The position numbers were made by a program, and so were the translations under genes. Below the pieces are notes generated by a model, which saw only the letters and a list, made by a program, of their open reading frames with translations, did not search any database and had not been told where the DNA came from. From Calliopsis andreniformis (lineage: Eukaryota > Arthropoda > Insecta > Hymenoptera > Andrenidae): a stretch of DNA of 64,000 nt. Shown one piece after another: positions 52,385 to 63,894 of the stretch (position 1 is its first letter; the number at the start of each line of letters is the position of its first letter). The DNA lies in assembly GCF_051401765.1 (NCBI RefSeq), contig NW_027480493.1, positions 620,001 through 684,000 of the forward strand, written 5' to 3'.

Positions 52385-53998
52385 GAGGATTGAGGATTGA
52401 GGATTGAGGATTGAGGACTGAAGATTGAATATTGATGATTGAATATTGAGGATTGAGGATTGATGGTTGTGGATTGAGGACGAGGACGGAGGGTTGAGTA
52501 TTGCTGTTTGAGGTCTGAGGGTTGAGGAATGAGGATTGAGAATTGAGGATTGAGGATTGAGGATTGAAGATTGAGGATTGGGTATTGAGGATTGAAGAAT
52601 GAGGATTGAGGATTGAGGATTGAGGATTGAGGATTGACGACTGAGTGTTGAGGGTTGAGTGATGAGAATTGATGTTTGAGGATAGAGATTTGAAGATTGC
52701 AGATTGAGTATTGAGTATTGAAAACTGTGAATTGATGATATTCTCTTGAGGATTGAGGATTGACAACTGATTGTTGAGGACTGAGGGCTGAACCTTGAGG
52801 ATTCAGGATTGAGGATTCAGGATTGTGGTTTGAGGACCGAGGATTGAGGGCTGAGGTTTGAGGATTGAGAATTGAAGATTGAGGATTGAGTATTGGGGGT
52901 TGTGGATTGAGGACGAGGACTGACGGTTGAGTATTGATGTTTGAGTTCTGAGGATTGAGGATTGAGGATTGAAGATTGGGGATTGGGTATTGAGGATTGA
53001 AGAATGAGGATTGAGTATTGAGTATTGAGGATTGAGGATTGAAGATTGAGTATTGAGGATTGAAGATTGACGATTGAGTATTGAGGATTGAGGATTGAGG
53101 ATTGAGGATTGAGGATTGAGGATTGAGGATTGAAGATTGGGTATTGAGGATTGAAGATTGGGGATTGAGGATTGAGGATTGAGGATTGAGGATTGAAGAT
53201 TGAGGATTCGGTATTGAGGATTGAAGAATGAGCATTGAGGATTGAGGACTGAGGATTGAGGATTGCAGATTGAGTATTGAGGATCGAAGATTGAGGATTG
53301 AGGATTGAGGATTGAGGATTGAGGAGTGAGGATTGAGGATTGAAGATTGAGTATTGAGGACTGAAGACTGAGGATTGAGGATTGAGGATTGAGGATTGAG
53401 GATTGAAGATTGAGGATTGGGGATTGAGGATTGACGATTGAGGATTGAGCATTGGGGATTGAGAATTGAGGATTGAGGATTGAAGGTTGAGTATTGACGA
53501 TTGAAGATTGAGGATTGAGGATTGAGGATTGAGCATTGAGGATTGAAGACTGAGGATTGAGGAGTGAGTATTGAAGATTGAGGATTTGGGACTGAGGATT
53601 GAAGATTGAGGATTGAGGATTGAGGATTGAGGATTGAGGATTGAGGATTGAGGATTGAATATTGAGGATTGGGTATTGAGGATTGAAGAATGAGGATTGA
53701 GGATTGAGGATTGAGGATTGAGGATTGAAGATTGAGTATTGAGGATTGAAGATTGACGATTGAGGATTGAGGATTGAGGATTGAGGATTGAGGATTGAGG
53801 ATTGAGGATTGAGGATTGAGGATTGAAGATTGAGTATCGAGGATTGAAGATCGAGGATTGAGGATTGAGGATTGAGGATTGAGGATTGAAGATTGAGGAT
53901 TGAGGATTGAGGATTGTGGATTGAGGATTGAAGATTGAGGATTGGGTATTGAGGATTGAATAATGATGATTGAGGATTGAGTATTGAGGATTGAGGAT
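52385..53998 (+). repeat. Segmental duplication 10, copy a
   Basis: Matches 61300-62913 at a constant offset of 8915 bp and includes subtype V module copy 41. Confidence 0.85.
52643..52789 (+). repeat. Module A copy 41 (subtype V)
   Basis: GATGATA-TTCTCTT marker; GAGGATA replaces GTGGATA. Confidence 0.9.
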
Positions 53999-54696
53999 TG
54001 AAGATTGAGTACTGAGGATTGAAGATTAAGATTGAGGGTTGAGGATTGAGGATTGAGGATTGAGGTTTGAGGATTGAGGATTGTGGATTGAAGATTGAGG
54101 ATTGCGTATTGAGGATAGAACATTGAGGATTGAGGATTGAGTATTGAGGATTGAGGATTGAGGATTGAAGATTGAATATTGATGACTGAAGATTGAGGAT
54201 TGAAGATTGAGGATTGGGTATTGAGGATTGTAGAATGAGGATTGAGTATTGAGTATTGAGGATTGAGGATTGAACATTGAGTATTGAGGATTGAAGATTG
54301 ACGATTGAGGATTGCGGATTGAGGATTGAGGATTGAGGATTGAGGTTTGAGGATTGAAGGTTGAGTATTGAGGATTGAAGGTAGAGGATTGAGGATTGAG
54401 GATTGAGGATTGAGGCTTGATGATTGAGTACTGAGGATTGAAGATTAAGATTGGGGATAGAGGATTGAGGATTGAGGATTGAGGTTTGAAGATTGAAGAT
54501 TGAGTATTGAGGATTGAAGATTGAGGATTGAGGATTGAGGATTGAGGATTGAGGATTGAAGATTGAGTACTGAGGATTGAAGATTAAGATTGAGGACTGA
54601 GGATTGAGGACTGAGGATTGAGGATTGAGGATTGAAGGTTCAGTATTGAGGATTGAAGATTGAGAATTGAGGATTGAGGATTGAGCGTTGAGGACT

Positions 54697-54843
54697 GAGT
54701 GTTGAGGGTTGAGTGATGAGAATTGATGTTTGTGTATAGAGATTTGAAGATTGCAGATTGAGTATTGAGTATTGAAAACTGTGAATTGAGTATATTCTAT
54801 TGAGGATTGATGATTGACAACTGATTGTTGAGGTCTGAGGGCT
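54697..54843 (+). repeat. Module A copy 42 (subtype III)
   Basis: GAGTATA-TTCTATT with GTGTATA in heptad 6. A left-domain subtype found in the 54.4-56.6 kb island. Confidence 0.9.
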
Positions 54844-55282
54844 GAAGATTGAGGGTTCCGGATTGAGGATTCAGAATTGAAATTTGAGGACTGAGCATTG
54901 AGGATTGAAGATTGAGTATTGAGGATTGAAGATTGAGAATTGAGGATTGAGGATTGAGGATTGAGGATGAGGGCTGAGGGTTGATGTTTGAGGTTTGAGG
55001 ACTGAGGACTGAGGATTGAGGATTGAGAATTGAGGATTGAGGATTGAGGGTTGAAGATTGAGGATTGGGTATTGAGGATTGAAGAATGAGGATTGAGGAT
55101 TCAGGATTGAGGATTGAGGAGTGAATATTGAGTATTGAGGATTGAAGATCGACTATTGAGGATTGCGAATTGAGGATTGCGGGTTGAGGATTGAGGATTG
55201 CAGATTGAGTATTGAGGATAGAAGGTTGAGGATGTGGATTGAGGATTGATGATTGAGGCTTGAATATTGAGGATTGGGGACT

Positions 55283-55429
55283 GAGTGTTGAGGGTTGAGT
55301 GATGAGAATTGATGTCTGTGGATAGAGATTTGAAGATTGCAGGTTGAGTATTGAGTATTGAAAACTGTGAAATCATGATATTCTATTGAGGATTGAGGAT
55401 GGACCACTGACTGTTGAGGACTGAGGGCT
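55283..55429 (+). repeat. Module A copy 43 (subtype I)
   Basis: GTGAAAT-CATGATA; GATGTCT replaces GATGTTT. Confidence 0.92.
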
Positions 55430-55875
55430 GAAGATTGAGGATTCAGGATTGGGGATTGAGGATTGAGGTTTGAGGACTGAGGATTGAGGATTGAGGATTG
55501 AGGATTGAGGATTGAGGATTGAGGATTGAAGACTGAGGATTGAATATTGATGATTAAGCATTGAGGGTTGAGGATTGAGGGTTGTGGATTGAGGACGAGG
55601 ACTGAGTGTTGAATATTGATGTCTGCGGTCTGAGGATTGAGGATTGAGAATTGAGAATTGAGGATTGAGGATTGAAGATTGAGGATTGGGTATTGAGGAT
55701 TGACGAATGAGGATTGAGGATTGCGGATTGAGGATTGAAGATTGAGTACTGAGGATTGAAGACTGAGGATTGAGGATTGAGGATTGAGGATTGGGGATTG
55801 AGGACTGCGAATTGAAGATTCAGTATTGGGCATTGAAGATTCAAAATTGAGGATGAGGATTGAAAATTGAGTACT

Positions 55876-56022
55876 GAGTGTTGAGGGTTGAGTGATGAGA
55901 ATTTATGTTTCTGGATAGAGATTTGAAGATTGCAGATTGAGTATTGGGTATTGAAAACTGTGAATTGAGGATATTCTATTGAGGATTGTGGATTGACAAC
56001 TGAATGTTGAGGACTGAGGGCT
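55876..56022 (+). repeat. Module A copy 44 (subtype IV)
   Basis: TATGTTT-CTGGATA variant with GAGGATA; close to copies 2 and 22. Confidence 0.9.
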
Positions 56023-56322
56023 GAAGATTGAGGATTCAGGATTGAGGATTCAGAATTGAGGTTTGAGGACTGAGGATTGAGGATTGAAGATTGAGTATTG
56101 AGGATTGAAGATTGAGGTTTGAGGATTGAGGATTGAGGATTGAGGATGAGGGTTGAGGGTTGAGGATTGAGGATTGAGGACTAAGGACAGAGGATTGAGG
56201 ATTGAGAATTGAGGATTGAGGATTGAGGATTGAAGATTGAGGATTGGGTATTGAGGATCGAAGAATGAGAATTGAGGATTGAGGATTGAGGATCGAGGAT
56301 TGAATATTGAGTATTGGGGACT

Positions 56323-56469
56323 GAGTTTTGAGGGTTGAGTGTTGTGAATTGATGTTTGTGGATAGAGATTTGAAGATTGCAGGTTGAGTATTGAGTATTG
56401 AAAGCTGTGAATTCATGATATTCTATTGAGGATTGAGGATTGACCACCGATTGTTGAGGACTGAGGGCT
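56323..56469 (+). repeat. Module A copy 45 (subtype II)
   Basis: Starts GAGTTTT and has GAAAGCT; near copy 7 in its GAGTGTT-GTGAATT heptads. Confidence 0.9.
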
Positions 56470-56769
56470 GAAGATTGAGGATTCAGGATTGAGGATTCAG
56501 GATTGAGGTTTGAGGACTGAGGATTGAGGGTTGAGGATCGAGGATTGAGGATTGACGCTGGAGGATTGAGGATTGAGGTTTGAGGATTGAGGTCGAGGAC
56601 TGACGGTTGAGGATTGAGGTTTGAGGATCGAGTGTTGAGGATTGAGAGTTGAGGACTGAGGATTGAAGATTGAGAATTGAGGATTGAAGATTGAGGATTG
56701 AGGATTGAGGATTGAGGATTGACGCTTGAGGATTGAGTGTTGAGGATGGAGGATTGAGGATTGAGGATT

Positions 56770-57007
56770 GCAGACTGAGTATTGAGGATTGACGATGGGA
56801 AGATTGAGGATTGATGATAGAAGATTGAGAATTGGGGACTGAGGATTCAAGATTGAGGATCGAAGATTGAGAATTGAGGATTGAAGATTGATAATTGAGG
56901 ATTGAGGATTGAACATTGAGGACTGAGGATTCAGGATTGAAGATTGAGTATTGAGGATAGAAGATTGAGGATTGAGGATTGTCGATTAAGGATTGAGGAT
57001 GAGGGCT
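56770..57007 (+). repeat. Module B copy 10
   Basis: GAAGATT follows the 8-bp unit, and GATGATA replaces GAGGATA. Duplicated as copy 12. Confidence 0.88.
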
Positions 57008-57259
57008 GAGGGTTAAGGATTGAGGTTTGAGGACTGAGGGCTGAGGATTGAGGATTGAGAATTGAGGATTGAGGATTGAGGATTCAAGATTGAGGATTGG
57101 GTATTGAGGATTGAAGAATGATGATTGAGGATTGAGGATTGAGGATTCAGGATTGAAGATTGAGTATTGAGCATTGAAGCCTGACGATTGAGGATTGAGG
57201 ATTGAGGATTGAGGATTGAGGATTGAGGATTGAGGATGGAGGATTGAAGATTGAGGACT

Positions 57260-57406
57260 GAGTGTTGAGGGTTGAGTGATGAGAATTGATGTTTGTGGAT
57301 TGAGTTTTGAAGATTGAAGAATAGGGATTGAGTATTGAAAACTGTGAATTGACGATATTCTATGGTGGACTGAGGATTGACAATTGATTGTTGAGGACTA
57401 AGGGCT
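57260..57406 (+). repeat. Module A copy 46 (subtype VI, paired)
   Basis: GACGATA-TTCTATG followed by GTGGACT. Confidence 0.92.
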
Positions 57407-57483
57407 GAAGATTGAGGATTCAGGATTGAGGATTAGGGATTGAGTTTTGAGGACTGAGGATTGATGGTTGAGGGTTGTGCGTT

Positions 57484-57630
57484 GAATATTGAGGGTTGAG
57501 TGATGAGAATTGATGTTTGTGGATAGAGATTTGAAGATTGCAGGCTGAGTATTGAGTATTGAAACCTGTGAATTGAGGATATTCTATTGACGATTGAGGA
57601 CACACAACTGATTGTTGAGGTCTAAGGGCT
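57484..57630 (+). repeat. Module A copy 47 (subtype VII)
   Basis: Marker 224 bp after that of copy 46; GACGATT-GAGGACA-CACAACT follows the marker. Confidence 0.92.
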
Positions 57631-57687
57631 GAATATTGGGGGTTCAGGATTGTGGATTCAGGATTGAGGTTTGAGGACTGAGGATTG

Positions 57688-58882
57688 AGGATTGAGGATT
57701 GAAGATTGAGGATTGGGTGTTGAGGATTGAAGAATGAGGGTTGAGGATTGAGGATTGAGGATTGAGGATTGAAGATTGAGTATTGAAGATTGAAGATTGA
57801 GGATTGAGGATTGAGGATTGAGGATTGAGGATTGAGGATTGAGGATTGCGGATAGAAGATTGAGGATTGGGTATTGCGGATTGAACATTGAGGATTGAGG
57901 ACTGAGGATTGAGGATTGAGGATTGAGGATTGAGAATTGAGGATTGAGGATTGAGGATTGAAGATTGAGGATTGGGTATTGAGGATTGAAGAATGAGGAT
58001 TGAGGATTGAGGATTGAGGATTGAGGATTGAAGACTGAGTATTGAGGATTAAAGATTGAGGATTGAGGAGTGAGTATTGCAGATTGAGGATTTGTGACTG
58101 AGGATTGAAGATTGAGGATTGAGGATTGAGGATTGAGGACTGAGGATTGAGGATTGAGGATTGAAGATTGAGGATTGAGGAGTGAGTATTGAAGATTGAG
58201 GATTTGTGACTGAGGATTGAAGATTGAGAATTGAGGATTGAGGAATGAGGACTGAGGATTGAGGATTGAGGATTGAAGATTGAGGATTGGGTATTGAGGA
58301 TTGAAGATTGAGGATTGAGGATTGAGGATTGAGGAATGAACATTGAAGATTGAGTACTGAGGATTGAAGATTAAGGTTGAGGATTGAGGATTGAGGATTG
58401 AGGATTGAGGATTGAAGATTGAGGATTTCGTATTGAGGATAGAACATTGAGGATTGAGGATTTAGTATTGAGGACTGAGGATTGAGGGTTGAAGATTGAA
58501 TATTGATGATTGAATATTGAGGATTGAGGATTGATGGTTGTGGATTGAGGACGAGGACTGAGGGTTGAGTATTGCTGTTTGAGGTCTGAGGATTGAGGGT
58601 TGAGAATTGAGGATTGAGGATTGAGGATTGAAGACTGAGAATTGGGTATTTAGGATTAAAGGATGAGGATTGAGGATTGAGTATTGAGGATTGAGGATTG
58701 AGGATTGAAGATTAAGATTGAGGATTGAGGATTGAGGATTGAGGATTGAGTATTGAGGATTGAGGATTGAAGATTGAGGATTGCGTATTGAGGATAGAAC
58801 ATTGAGGATTGAGTATTGAGTATTGAGGATTGAGGATTGAGGATTGAACACTGAATATTGATGATTGAAGGTTGAGGACCGA
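57688..58882 (+). repeat. Segmental duplication 9, copy b
   Basis: Copy of 48494-49716 lacking the extra four heptads; has GCAGATT near 58079 and GAACACT near 58847 as private changes. Confidence 0.8.
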
Positions 58883-59236
58883 GGATTGAGGGTTGTGGGT
58901 TGAGGAGGAGGACTGACGGCTGAGTATTGATGTTTGATGTCTGAGGATTGAGGATTGAGGATTGAGGATTGAGGATTGAGGATTGAGGATTGAGGATTGA
59001 GGTTTGAAGATTGAGGATTGGGTATTGAGGATTGAAGTATGAGGATTGAGGATTGAGGATTGAGGATTGAGGAATGAGGATTGAGGATTGAAGATTGAGT
59101 ATTGAGGATTGAAGATTGACGATTGAGGATTGAGGATTGAGGATTGACGATTGAGGATTGAGGACTGAGGATTGAAGATTGAGTATTGAGTATTGACGAT
59201 TGAGGATTGAGGATTGAGTATTGACGATTGAGGATT

Positions 59237-59453
59237 GCAGACTGAGTATTGAGGATTGACGATGGGAGGATTGAGGATTGGGGACTGAGGATTCAAGATT
59301 GAGGACCGAAGATTGAGAATTGAGGATTGAAGATTGATAATTGAGGATTGAGGATTGATCATTGAGGACTGAGGATTCAAGATTGAAGATTGAGTATTGA
59401 GGATAGAAGATTGAGGATTGAGGATTGTCGATTAAGGATTGAGGATGAGGGCT
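59237..59453 (+). repeat. Module B copy 11 (21 bp shorter)
   Basis: Three heptads between GAGGATT and GGGGACT are missing, so the copy is 21 bp shorter. Confidence 0.85.
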
Positions 59454-59733
59454 GAGGGTTGAGGATTGAGGTTTGAGGACTGAGGACTGAGGATTGAGGA
59501 TTGAGAATTGAGGATTGAGGATTGAGGATTGAAGATTGAGGATTGGGTATTGAGGATTGAAGAATGATGATTGAGGATTGAGGATTGAGTATTGAGGATT
59601 GAAGATTGAGTATTGAGCATTTAAGCCTGACGATAGAGGATTGAGGATTGAGAATTGAGGATTGAGGATTGAAGATTGAGTATTGAGGATTGAAGATTGA
59701 GGTTTGATGATTGAGGATTGAAGATTGAGGACT

Positions 59734-59880
59734 GAGTGTTGAGGGTTGAGTGATGAGAATTGATGTTTGTGGATTGAGTTTTGAAGATTGAAGAATAGGG
59801 ATTGAGTATTGAAAACTGTGAATTGAGGATATTCTATGGTGGACTGAGGATTGACAATTGATTGTTGAGGACTAAGGGCT
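59734..59880 (+). repeat. Module A copy 48 (subtype VI, paired)
   Basis: GAGGATA-TTCTATG-GTGGACT; 2474 bp after copy 46. Confidence 0.92.
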
Positions 59881-59957
59881 GAAGATTGAGGATTCAGGAT
59901 TGAGGATTAGGGATTGAGTTTTGAGGACTGAGGATTGATGGTTGAGGGTTGTGCGTT

Positions 59958-60104
59958 GAATATTGAGGGTTGAGTGATGAGAATTGATGTTTGTGGATAG
60001 AGATTTGAAGATTGCAGGCTGAGTATTGAGTATTGAAACCTGTGAATTGAGGATATTCTATTGACGATTGAGGACATACAACTGATTGTTGAGGTCTGAG
60101 GGCT
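59958..60104 (+). repeat. Module A copy 49 (subtype VII)
   Basis: Partner of copy 48; GAGGACA-TACAACT after the marker. Confidence 0.92.
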
Positions 60105-61299
60105 GAATATTGGGGGTTCAGAATTGTGGATTCAGGATTGAGGTTTGAGGACTGAGGATTGAGGTTTGAGGATTGAAGATTGAGGATTGGGTGTTGAGGA
60201 TTGAAGAATGAGGGTTGAGGATTGAGGATTGAGGATTGAAGATTGAGTATTGAGGATTGAAGATTGAGGACTGAGGATTGAGGATTGAGGATTGAGGATT
60301 GAGGATTGAGGATTGCGGATAGAAGATTGAGGATTGGGTATTGCGGATTGAACATTGAGGATTGAGGATTGAGGGTTGAGGATTGAGGATTGAGGATTGA
60401 GGATTGAGGATTGAGGATTGAGGATTGAGGATTGAAGATTGAGGATTGGGTGTTGAGGATTGAAGAATGAGGATTGAGGATTGAGGATTGAGGATTGAGG
60501 ATTGAAGACTGAGTATTGAGGATTGAAGATTGAGGATTGAGGAGTGAGTATTGAAGATTGAGGATTTGTGACTGAGGATTGAAGATTGAGGATTGAGGAT
60601 TGAGGATTGAGGACTGAGGATTGAGGATTGAGGATTGAAGATTGAGGATTGAGGCGCGAGTATTGAAGATTGAGGATTTGTGACTGAGGATTGAAGATTG
60701 AGGATTGAGGATTGAGGATTGAGGACTGAGGATTGAGGATTGAGGATTGAAGATTGAGGATTGGGTATTGAGGATTGAAGATTGAGGATTGAGGATTGAA
60801 GATTGAGGAATGAGGATTGAAGATTGAGTACTGAGGATTGAAGATTAAGGTTGAGGATTGAGGATTGAGGATTGAGGATTGAGGATTGAAGATTGAGGAT
60901 TGCGTATTGAGGATAGAACATTGAGGATTGAGGATTGTGTATTGAGGATTGAGGATTGAGGATTGAAGATTGAATATTGATGATTGAAGATTGAGGATCG
61001 AGGATTGAGGGTTGTGGATTGAGGACGAGGACTGAGGGTTGAGTATTGATGTTTGAGGTCTGAGGATTGAGGATTGAGGATTGAGAATTGAGGATTGAAG
61101 ATTGAGGATTGAAGATTGAGGATTGGGTGTTGAGGATTGAACAATGAGGATTGAGGATTGAGGATTGAGGATTGAGGATTGAAGATTGAGTATTGAGGGT
61201 TGAAGGTTGAGGATTGAGGATTGAAGATTGAGGATTGAGGATTGAGGATTGCGGATAGATGATTGAGGATTGGGTATTGCGGATTGAACATTGAGGATT

Positions 61300-62913
61300 G
61301 AGGATTGAGGATTGAGGATTGAGGATTGAGGACTGAAGGTTGAATATTGATGATTGAATATTGAGGATTGAGGATTGATGGTTGTGGATTGAGGACGAGG
61401 ACGGAGGGTTGAGTATTGCTGTTTGAGGTCTGAGGGTTGAGGAATGAGGATTGAGAATTGCGGATTGAGGATTGAGGATTGAAGATTGAGGATTGGGTAT
61501 TGAGGATTGAAGAATGAGGATTGAGGATTGAGGATTGAGGATTGAGGATTGACGACTGAGTGTTGAGGGTTGAGTGATGAGAATTGATGTTTGAGGATCG
61601 AGATTTGAAGATTGCAGATTGAGTATTGAGTATTGAAAACTGTGAATTGATGATATTCTCGTGAGGATTGAGGATTCACAACTGATTGTTGAGGACTGAG
61701 GGCTGAAGGTTGAGGATTCAGGATTGAGGATTCAGGATTGTGGTTTGAGGACCGAGGATTGAGGGCTGAGGATTGAGGATTGAGAATTGAAGATTGAGGA
61801 TTGAGTATTGGGGGTTGTGGATTGAGGACGAGGTCTGACGGTTGAGTATTGATGTTTGAGTTCTGAGGATTGAGGATTGAGGATTGAAGATTGGGGATTG
61901 TGTATTGAGGATTGAAGAATGAGGTTTGAGTATTGAGTATTGAGGATTGAGGATTGAAGATTGAGTATTGAGGATTGAAGATTGACGATTGAGTATTGAG
62001 GATTGAGGATTGAGGATTGAGGATTGAGGATTGAGGATTGAGGATTGAAGATTGGGTATTGAGGATTGAAGATTGGGGATTGAGGATTGAGGATTGAGGA
62101 TTGAGGATTGAAGATTGAGGATTCGGTATTGAGGATTGAAGAATGAGGATTGAGGAGTGAGGACTGAGGATTGAGGATTGCAGATTGAGTATTGAGGATC
62201 GAAGATTGAGGATTGAGGATTGAGGATTGAGGATTGAGGAGTGAGGATTGAGGATTGAAGATTGAGTATTGAGGACTGAAGACTGAGGATTGAGGATTGA
62301 GGATTGAGGATTGAGGATTGAAGATTGAGGATTGGGGATTGAGGATTGACGATTGAGGATTGAGCATTGGTGATTGAGAATTGAGGATTGAGGATTGAAG
62401 GTTGAGTATTGAGGTTTGAAGATTGAGGATTGAGGATTGAGGATTGAGCATTGAGGATTGAAGACTGAGGATTGAGGAGTGAGTATTCAAGATTGAGGAT
62501 TTGGGACTGAGGATTGAAGATTGAGGATTGAGGATTGAGGATTGAGGATTGAGGATTGAGGAATGAGGATTGAATATTGAGGATTGGGTATTGAGGATTG
62601 AAGAATGAGGATTGAGGATTGAGGATTGAGGATTGAGGATTGAAGATTGAGTATTGAGGATTGAAGACTGACGATTGAGGATTGAGGATTGAGGATTGAG
62701 GATTGAGGATTGAGGATTGAGGATTGAGGATTGAGGATTGAAGATTGAGTATCGAGGATTGAAGATTGAGGATTGAGGATTGAGGATTGAGGATTGAGGA
62801 TTGAAGATTGAGGATTGAGGATTGAGGATTGAGGATTGAGGATTGAAGATTGAGGATTGGGTATTGAGGATTGAATAATGAGGATTGAGGATTGAGTATT
62901 GAGGATTGAGGGT
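61300..62913 (+). repeat. Segmental duplication 10, copy b
   Basis: Copy of 52385-53998. Its right edge is a junction: sequence continues as the copy of 56642 onward. Confidence 0.85.
61558..61704 (+). repeat. Module A copy 50 (subtype V)
   Basis: TTCTCGT marker and GAGGATC-GAGATTT; counterpart of copy 41 at +8915 bp. Confidence 0.9.
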
Positions 62914-63047
62914 TGTGGATTGAGAGTTGAGGACTGAGGATTGAAGATTGAGAATTGAGGATTGAAGATTGAGGATTGAGGATTGAGGATTGAGGATTGA
63001 CGCTTGAGGATTGAGTGTTGAGGATGGAGGATTGAGGATTGAGGATT

Positions 63048-63285
63048 GCAGACTGAGTATTGAGGATTGACGATGGGAAGATTGAGGATTGATGATAGAA
63101 GATTGAGAATTGGGGACTGAGGATTCAAGATTGAGGATCGAAGATTGAGAATTGAGGATTGAAGATTGATAATTGAGGATTGAGGATTGAACATTGAGGA
63201 CTGAGGATTCAGGATTGAAGATTGAGTATTGAGGATAGAAGATTGAGGATTGAGGATTGTCGATTAAGGATTGAGGATGAGGGCT
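63048..63285 (+). repeat. Module B copy 12
   Basis: Counterpart of copy 10 at +6278 bp with the same two private changes. Confidence 0.88.
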
Positions 63286-63523
63286 GAGGGTTAAGGATTG
63301 AGTTTTGAGGACTGAGGGCTGAGGATTGAGGATTGAGAATTGAGGATTGAGGATTGAGGATTCAAGATTGAGGATTGGGTATTGAGGATTGAAGAATGAT
63401 GATTGAGGATTGAGGATTGAGGATTCAGGATTGAAGATTGAGTATTGAGCATTGAAGCCTGACGATTGAGGATTGAGGATTGAGGATTGAGGATTGAGGA
63501 TGGAGGATTGAAGATTGAGGACT

Positions 63524-63670
63524 GAGTGTTGAGGGTTGAGTGATGAGAATTGATGTTTGTGGATTGAGTTTTGAAGATTGAAGAATAGGGATTGAGTATT
63601 GAAAACTGTGAATTGACGATATTCTATGGTGGACTGAGGATTGACAATTGATTGTTGAGGACTAAGGGCT
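63524..63670 (+). repeat. Module A copy 51 (subtype VI, paired)
   Basis: Duplicate of copy 46 at +6264 bp, sharing GACGATA. Confidence 0.92.
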
Positions 63671-63747
63671 GAAGATTGGGGATTCAGGATTGAGGATTAG
63701 GGATTGAGTTTTGAGGACTGAGGATTGATGGTTGAGGGTTGTGCGTT

Positions 63748-63894
63748 GAATATTGAGGGTTGAGTGATGAGAATTGATGTTTGTGGATAGAGATTTGAAG
63801 ATTGCAGGCTGAGTATTGAGTATTGAAACCTGTGAATTGAGGATATTCTATTGACGATTGAGGACACACAACTGATTGTTGAGGTCTAAGGGCT
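63748..63894 (+). repeat. Module A copy 52 (subtype VII)
   Basis: Duplicate of copy 47; last module before the window ends. Confidence 0.92.

Larger units (their letters stand above)
51085..54123 (-). other. Longest open frame (1012 codons), judged non-coding
   Basis: An uninterrupted - strand frame made of permuted SSILNPQ heptapeptides. The perfect unit has no stop in any - frame, so long frames arise by default and end only where a substitution makes CTA, TTA or TCA on the + strand in phase. It crosses module A copy 41 and several mutated block C strings with no sign of frame-preserving change. I see no signal peptide, membrane segment, domain or unique terminal region, and the ATG lies inside a GAACATT heptad that occurs hundreds of times. 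I recognise no protein family. A real repetitive protein is not strictly excluded but nothing supports it. Confidence 0.15.
28057..54420. repeat. Central mosaic domain with A subtypes V-VIII, module B and nested duplications
   Basis: Module A copies are sparse (spacings up to 4.2 kb) and belong to subtypes V/Va (GATGATA before TTCTCTT or TTCACTT), VI (with GAAGAAT-AGGGATT and TTCTATG), VII (GAAACCT with TTCTATT-GACGATT) or VI/VII hybrids. Module B copies lie at 28971, 29878, 35700, 42044 and 45213. Most of 29-43 kb is made of re-used segments (see the duplication entries). No gene is seen. Confidence 0.8.
54421..56641. repeat. Island of left-domain type sequence
   Basis: Module A copies here are of subtypes III (54697), I (55283), IV (55876) and II (56323), the set otherwise confined to the first 20.8 kb. 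Left-type neighbours are also present, such as the GGTTCAGTATT string at about 54630 and the CTGGATA variant at 55876. It appears to be a left-domain segment transferred into the right part of the array. Confidence 0.7.
56642..57740 (+). repeat. Segmental duplication 11, copy a
   Basis: Matches 62920-64000 at offset 6278, then 6264 after loss of two heptads near 63490. Contains module B copy 10 and the VI/VII pair 46/47. Confidence 0.85.

Noticed and set aside
57433..57438. TTAGGG telomere hexamer
   Set aside because: It is an isolated occurrence (also near 51097, 59907 and 63696 in the same module neighbourhood) produced by a one-base variant; there is no tandem TTAGGG.
10..63894. CRISPR array (regularly spaced conserved block)
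   Set aside because: Module A is 147 bp, spacing is irregular (224 bp to 7.4 kb), the intervals are repeats rather than unique spacers, and there is no cas gene.
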